58,414 bases of DNA from Chloromonas sp. AAM2 (lineage: Eukaryota; Chlorophyta; Chlorophyceae; Chlamydomonadales; Chlamydomonadaceae), in contig QAXH01006659.1 of the NCBI GenBank assembly GCA_004335635.1, positions 1 through 58,414 on the forward strand, in the 5' to 3' direction. This document shows, piece after piece, positions 57,501 through 58,414 of this stretch. The notes below the pieces were generated by a model that was not told where the DNA came from, did no database searches, and saw nothing but the letters and a program-made list of their open reading frames with translations. The position numbers and the translations under genes are program-made. How positions within the stretch are numbered: the first letter of the stretch is position 1; each line of letters opens with the position of its first letter.

Positions 57501-58414
57501 CAAGCCGAGAGACGTGCAAAGCTTGAGTATGTGTGAGTACGCAGAAACATATCTTGGGTGTCTCTCTGGCCTGATGTCATCTGCGGAAATGAGCAAGGGG
57601 ATTGGATTGGGCACGCACAGCCGAACTGAGAGGCAGTCACAGCGCCCTGAGTATACGTGCACACCTAGAAGCATCATGTCATGGTTTTGTGTGCGTGACT
57701 AAGCTCGACAAGAACAAACAGTTCGTGGCCTTGCTGCCCATGGCCTGCCACACTGTGCCTCCATGTCCGTAGCCCAGCTTGTCCCTGCCCGCCCGCTGCG
57801 CGGCCCGCACCTCATACAGGCTCTCATCGCTGTACATGTACATGGTGCTAGTCACGGGGTCAAGCACCAACCCATCTGCACCGGGCACATGGCATAGCGA
57901 CAGGCACTTGAGTCGCACAGCGAACAGACGTGATGCCATGAGCAAACGTGCTCTGCCACACTCCAGCCTGAAGCACCTTGTCACAATACCTCCTAGCCAC
58001 AAGCGAAATCATGCAATGCCTCGCCATGCCACCTGTCCAACCCGTACAAACTCAACCCACACGCACACGGTCAAAGGTACACCGATGCGTGCTTGTTGCC
58101 ACTGTCATCACGTGCAGACATGCAGACGAGCAAGTGTACTTCGCCCTCCTTGTCCCTCACCCAGTGTTCGTGTCGCCTCCCCGCTGACCCCCTTGGCCAT
58201 GAGCGGGGACTGGAACACTCGCTCCGCAGCGCACATGCCGCTCACACGGTTGATGGCGCGCAGCCGGTCAGACTCAACAACCACAAAGTGCCACTCAGTC
58301 ATCACCTGCCAACAGGTCAAGCTCACAGGCATGGGTGATCAAAACCAATGCTAGTGTAGAAGCCAGGGCACAAGCGTGGGTGGCTGAGGAGTGTTGCCAC
58401 ATTGACGTTTGTGA
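51539..58414 (-). CDS. VPS18: VPS18 (Pep3/deep orange), HOPS/CORVET core subunit; N-terminus off window
   Basis: Core subunit of the HOPS and CORVET tethering complexes at late endosomes and vacuoles. Sixteen exons in the window: 58305-58161, 57875-57811, 57322-57146, 56862-56788, 56442-56326, 55892-55701, 55344-55193, 54930-54817, 54334-54260, 54040-53934, 53727-53591, 53438-53369, 53159-53053, 52680-52503, 52144-51981, 51670-51539. They encode 668 aa plus stop; the missing N-terminus should be the beta-propeller (family about 970-1,000 aa). Segments align in order with animal and plant VPS18: WHFVVVESDRLRAINRVSG, DLLVSTRPPLEP, LYDTKYVLRLAAERG, RLWLAVARHVVQ, LLKIEDVLPFFPDFVTIDNF, EMEEATEIADAVRRDLRAL. 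The C-terminal RING is degenerate: CARC (52558-52569) is kept, but FYVFPTGLVYHSPC and ASEDPRNG replace the family's FYVFPCGHSFHAQC and ASECPFCG. The intron after 57146 seems to use a GC donor. Bases 58306-58414 read as intron. Confidence 0.96.
54440..54601. repeat. 8-bp array, GGGAATGT unit, VPS18 intron
   Basis: About 16 units of GGGAATGT with A/G variants, interrupted twice by a CACTGCTG-type unit (near 54463 and 54526). The array lies in the intron between the exons ending at 54817 and starting at 54334. Confidence 0.9.
54641..54753. repeat. 8-bp array, CACTGCTG unit, VPS18 intron
   Basis: About 14 nearly perfect copies of CACTGCTG (CAGCAGTG on the gene strand), 40 bp from the GGGAATGT array and in the same intron. 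The open frames running through it are artefacts of the period. Confidence 0.95.
55980..56345. repeat. decayed local duplication in a VPS18 intron including an exon edge
   Basis: CTCACCTCCAGCAGC at 56129-56143 copies the exon-intron edge at 56321-56335. Downstream, ATCCACAGGGGCTCGT (about 56199) matches ATCCACAAGGGCTCGT (about 56006), and the sequence on both sides is alignable. The duplicated unit is roughly 190 bp. Confidence 0.65.
56863..57145 (-). other. VPS18: probable GC-AG intron (VPS18)
   Basis: On the gene strand GCTAAG is followed by GCAAGC. Joining to the next exon gives LHFAKIVGGRPPFEDIAL, which aligns with plant FYAKINY..FEEITL almost without a gap. A GT donor nine bases further on (CGG|GTTAGC) is also in phase and would add ASR, so this case is less certain than the other three. 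Confidence 0.6.
57314..57670. repeat. decayed local duplication in a VPS18 intron including an exon edge
   Basis: CAACTGAACCTG with GGGGCATGCAC downstream occurs at 57314-57362 (across the acceptor of the exon starting at 57322) and again at 57455-57497. A third, weaker copy (GGGCACGCACAG) follows near 57608. The unit is about 140 bp. Confidence 0.65.

Overview
The window is nuclear DNA of a eukaryote, almost certainly a green alga (Chlorophyta). The evidence is GC-rich coding sequence, very many short introns with a strong TGCAG acceptor, a plant-lineage OCP3-like homeodomain protein, an Arabidopsis-like VPS18 C-terminus and a complete gene for the ciliary central-pair protein CFAP46. The alga therefore probably makes, or recently made, motile flagella. 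All gene models were spliced by hand from the sequence. Every modelled junction keeps reading phase, which is the main internal check.

Layout, left to right: a possible 3' exon of an unseen gene (44-234); a non-coding stretch with a TTGGG/CCAAC inverted repeat; RPL30 on the minus strand (1600-2832); a 399-bp divergent spacer; CFAP46 on the plus strand (3232-23045, 49 exons, about 2,706 aa); a spacer with a 503-base run of Ns and an (AAC)n microsatellite; the mitochondrial ATP synthase epsilon subunit on the plus strand (24865-25246); DDX27/Drs1 RNA helicase on the minus strand (26158-32218, 15 exons, 900 aa); a 346-bp divergent spacer; a 2,036-aa protein on the plus strand with an HNH-nuclease-like domain and a huge low-complexity tail (32565-39895); a 2.2-kb non-coding stretch; an armadillo-like protein of unknown function on the plus strand (42102-46092); an OCP3-like homeodomain protein on the plus strand (47312-50292); and the C-terminal two thirds of VPS18 on the minus strand (51539 to beyond 58414).

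The genes do not form one pathway. They cover translation (RPL30), ribosome assembly (DDX27), ATP synthesis, flagellar central-pair structure, late-endosome/vacuole tethering (VPS18) and plastid/nuclear regulation (OCP3-like). The items most worth a second look are the HNH-like domain fused to about 1,700 residues of low-complexity sequence, a VPS18 whose C-terminal RING finger has lost at least four zinc ligands, four GC-AG introns among about 100 modelled, and introns in VPS18 that have grown by local duplication and 8-bp arrays. No CRISPR, tRNA, rRNA or intact transposon was seen.
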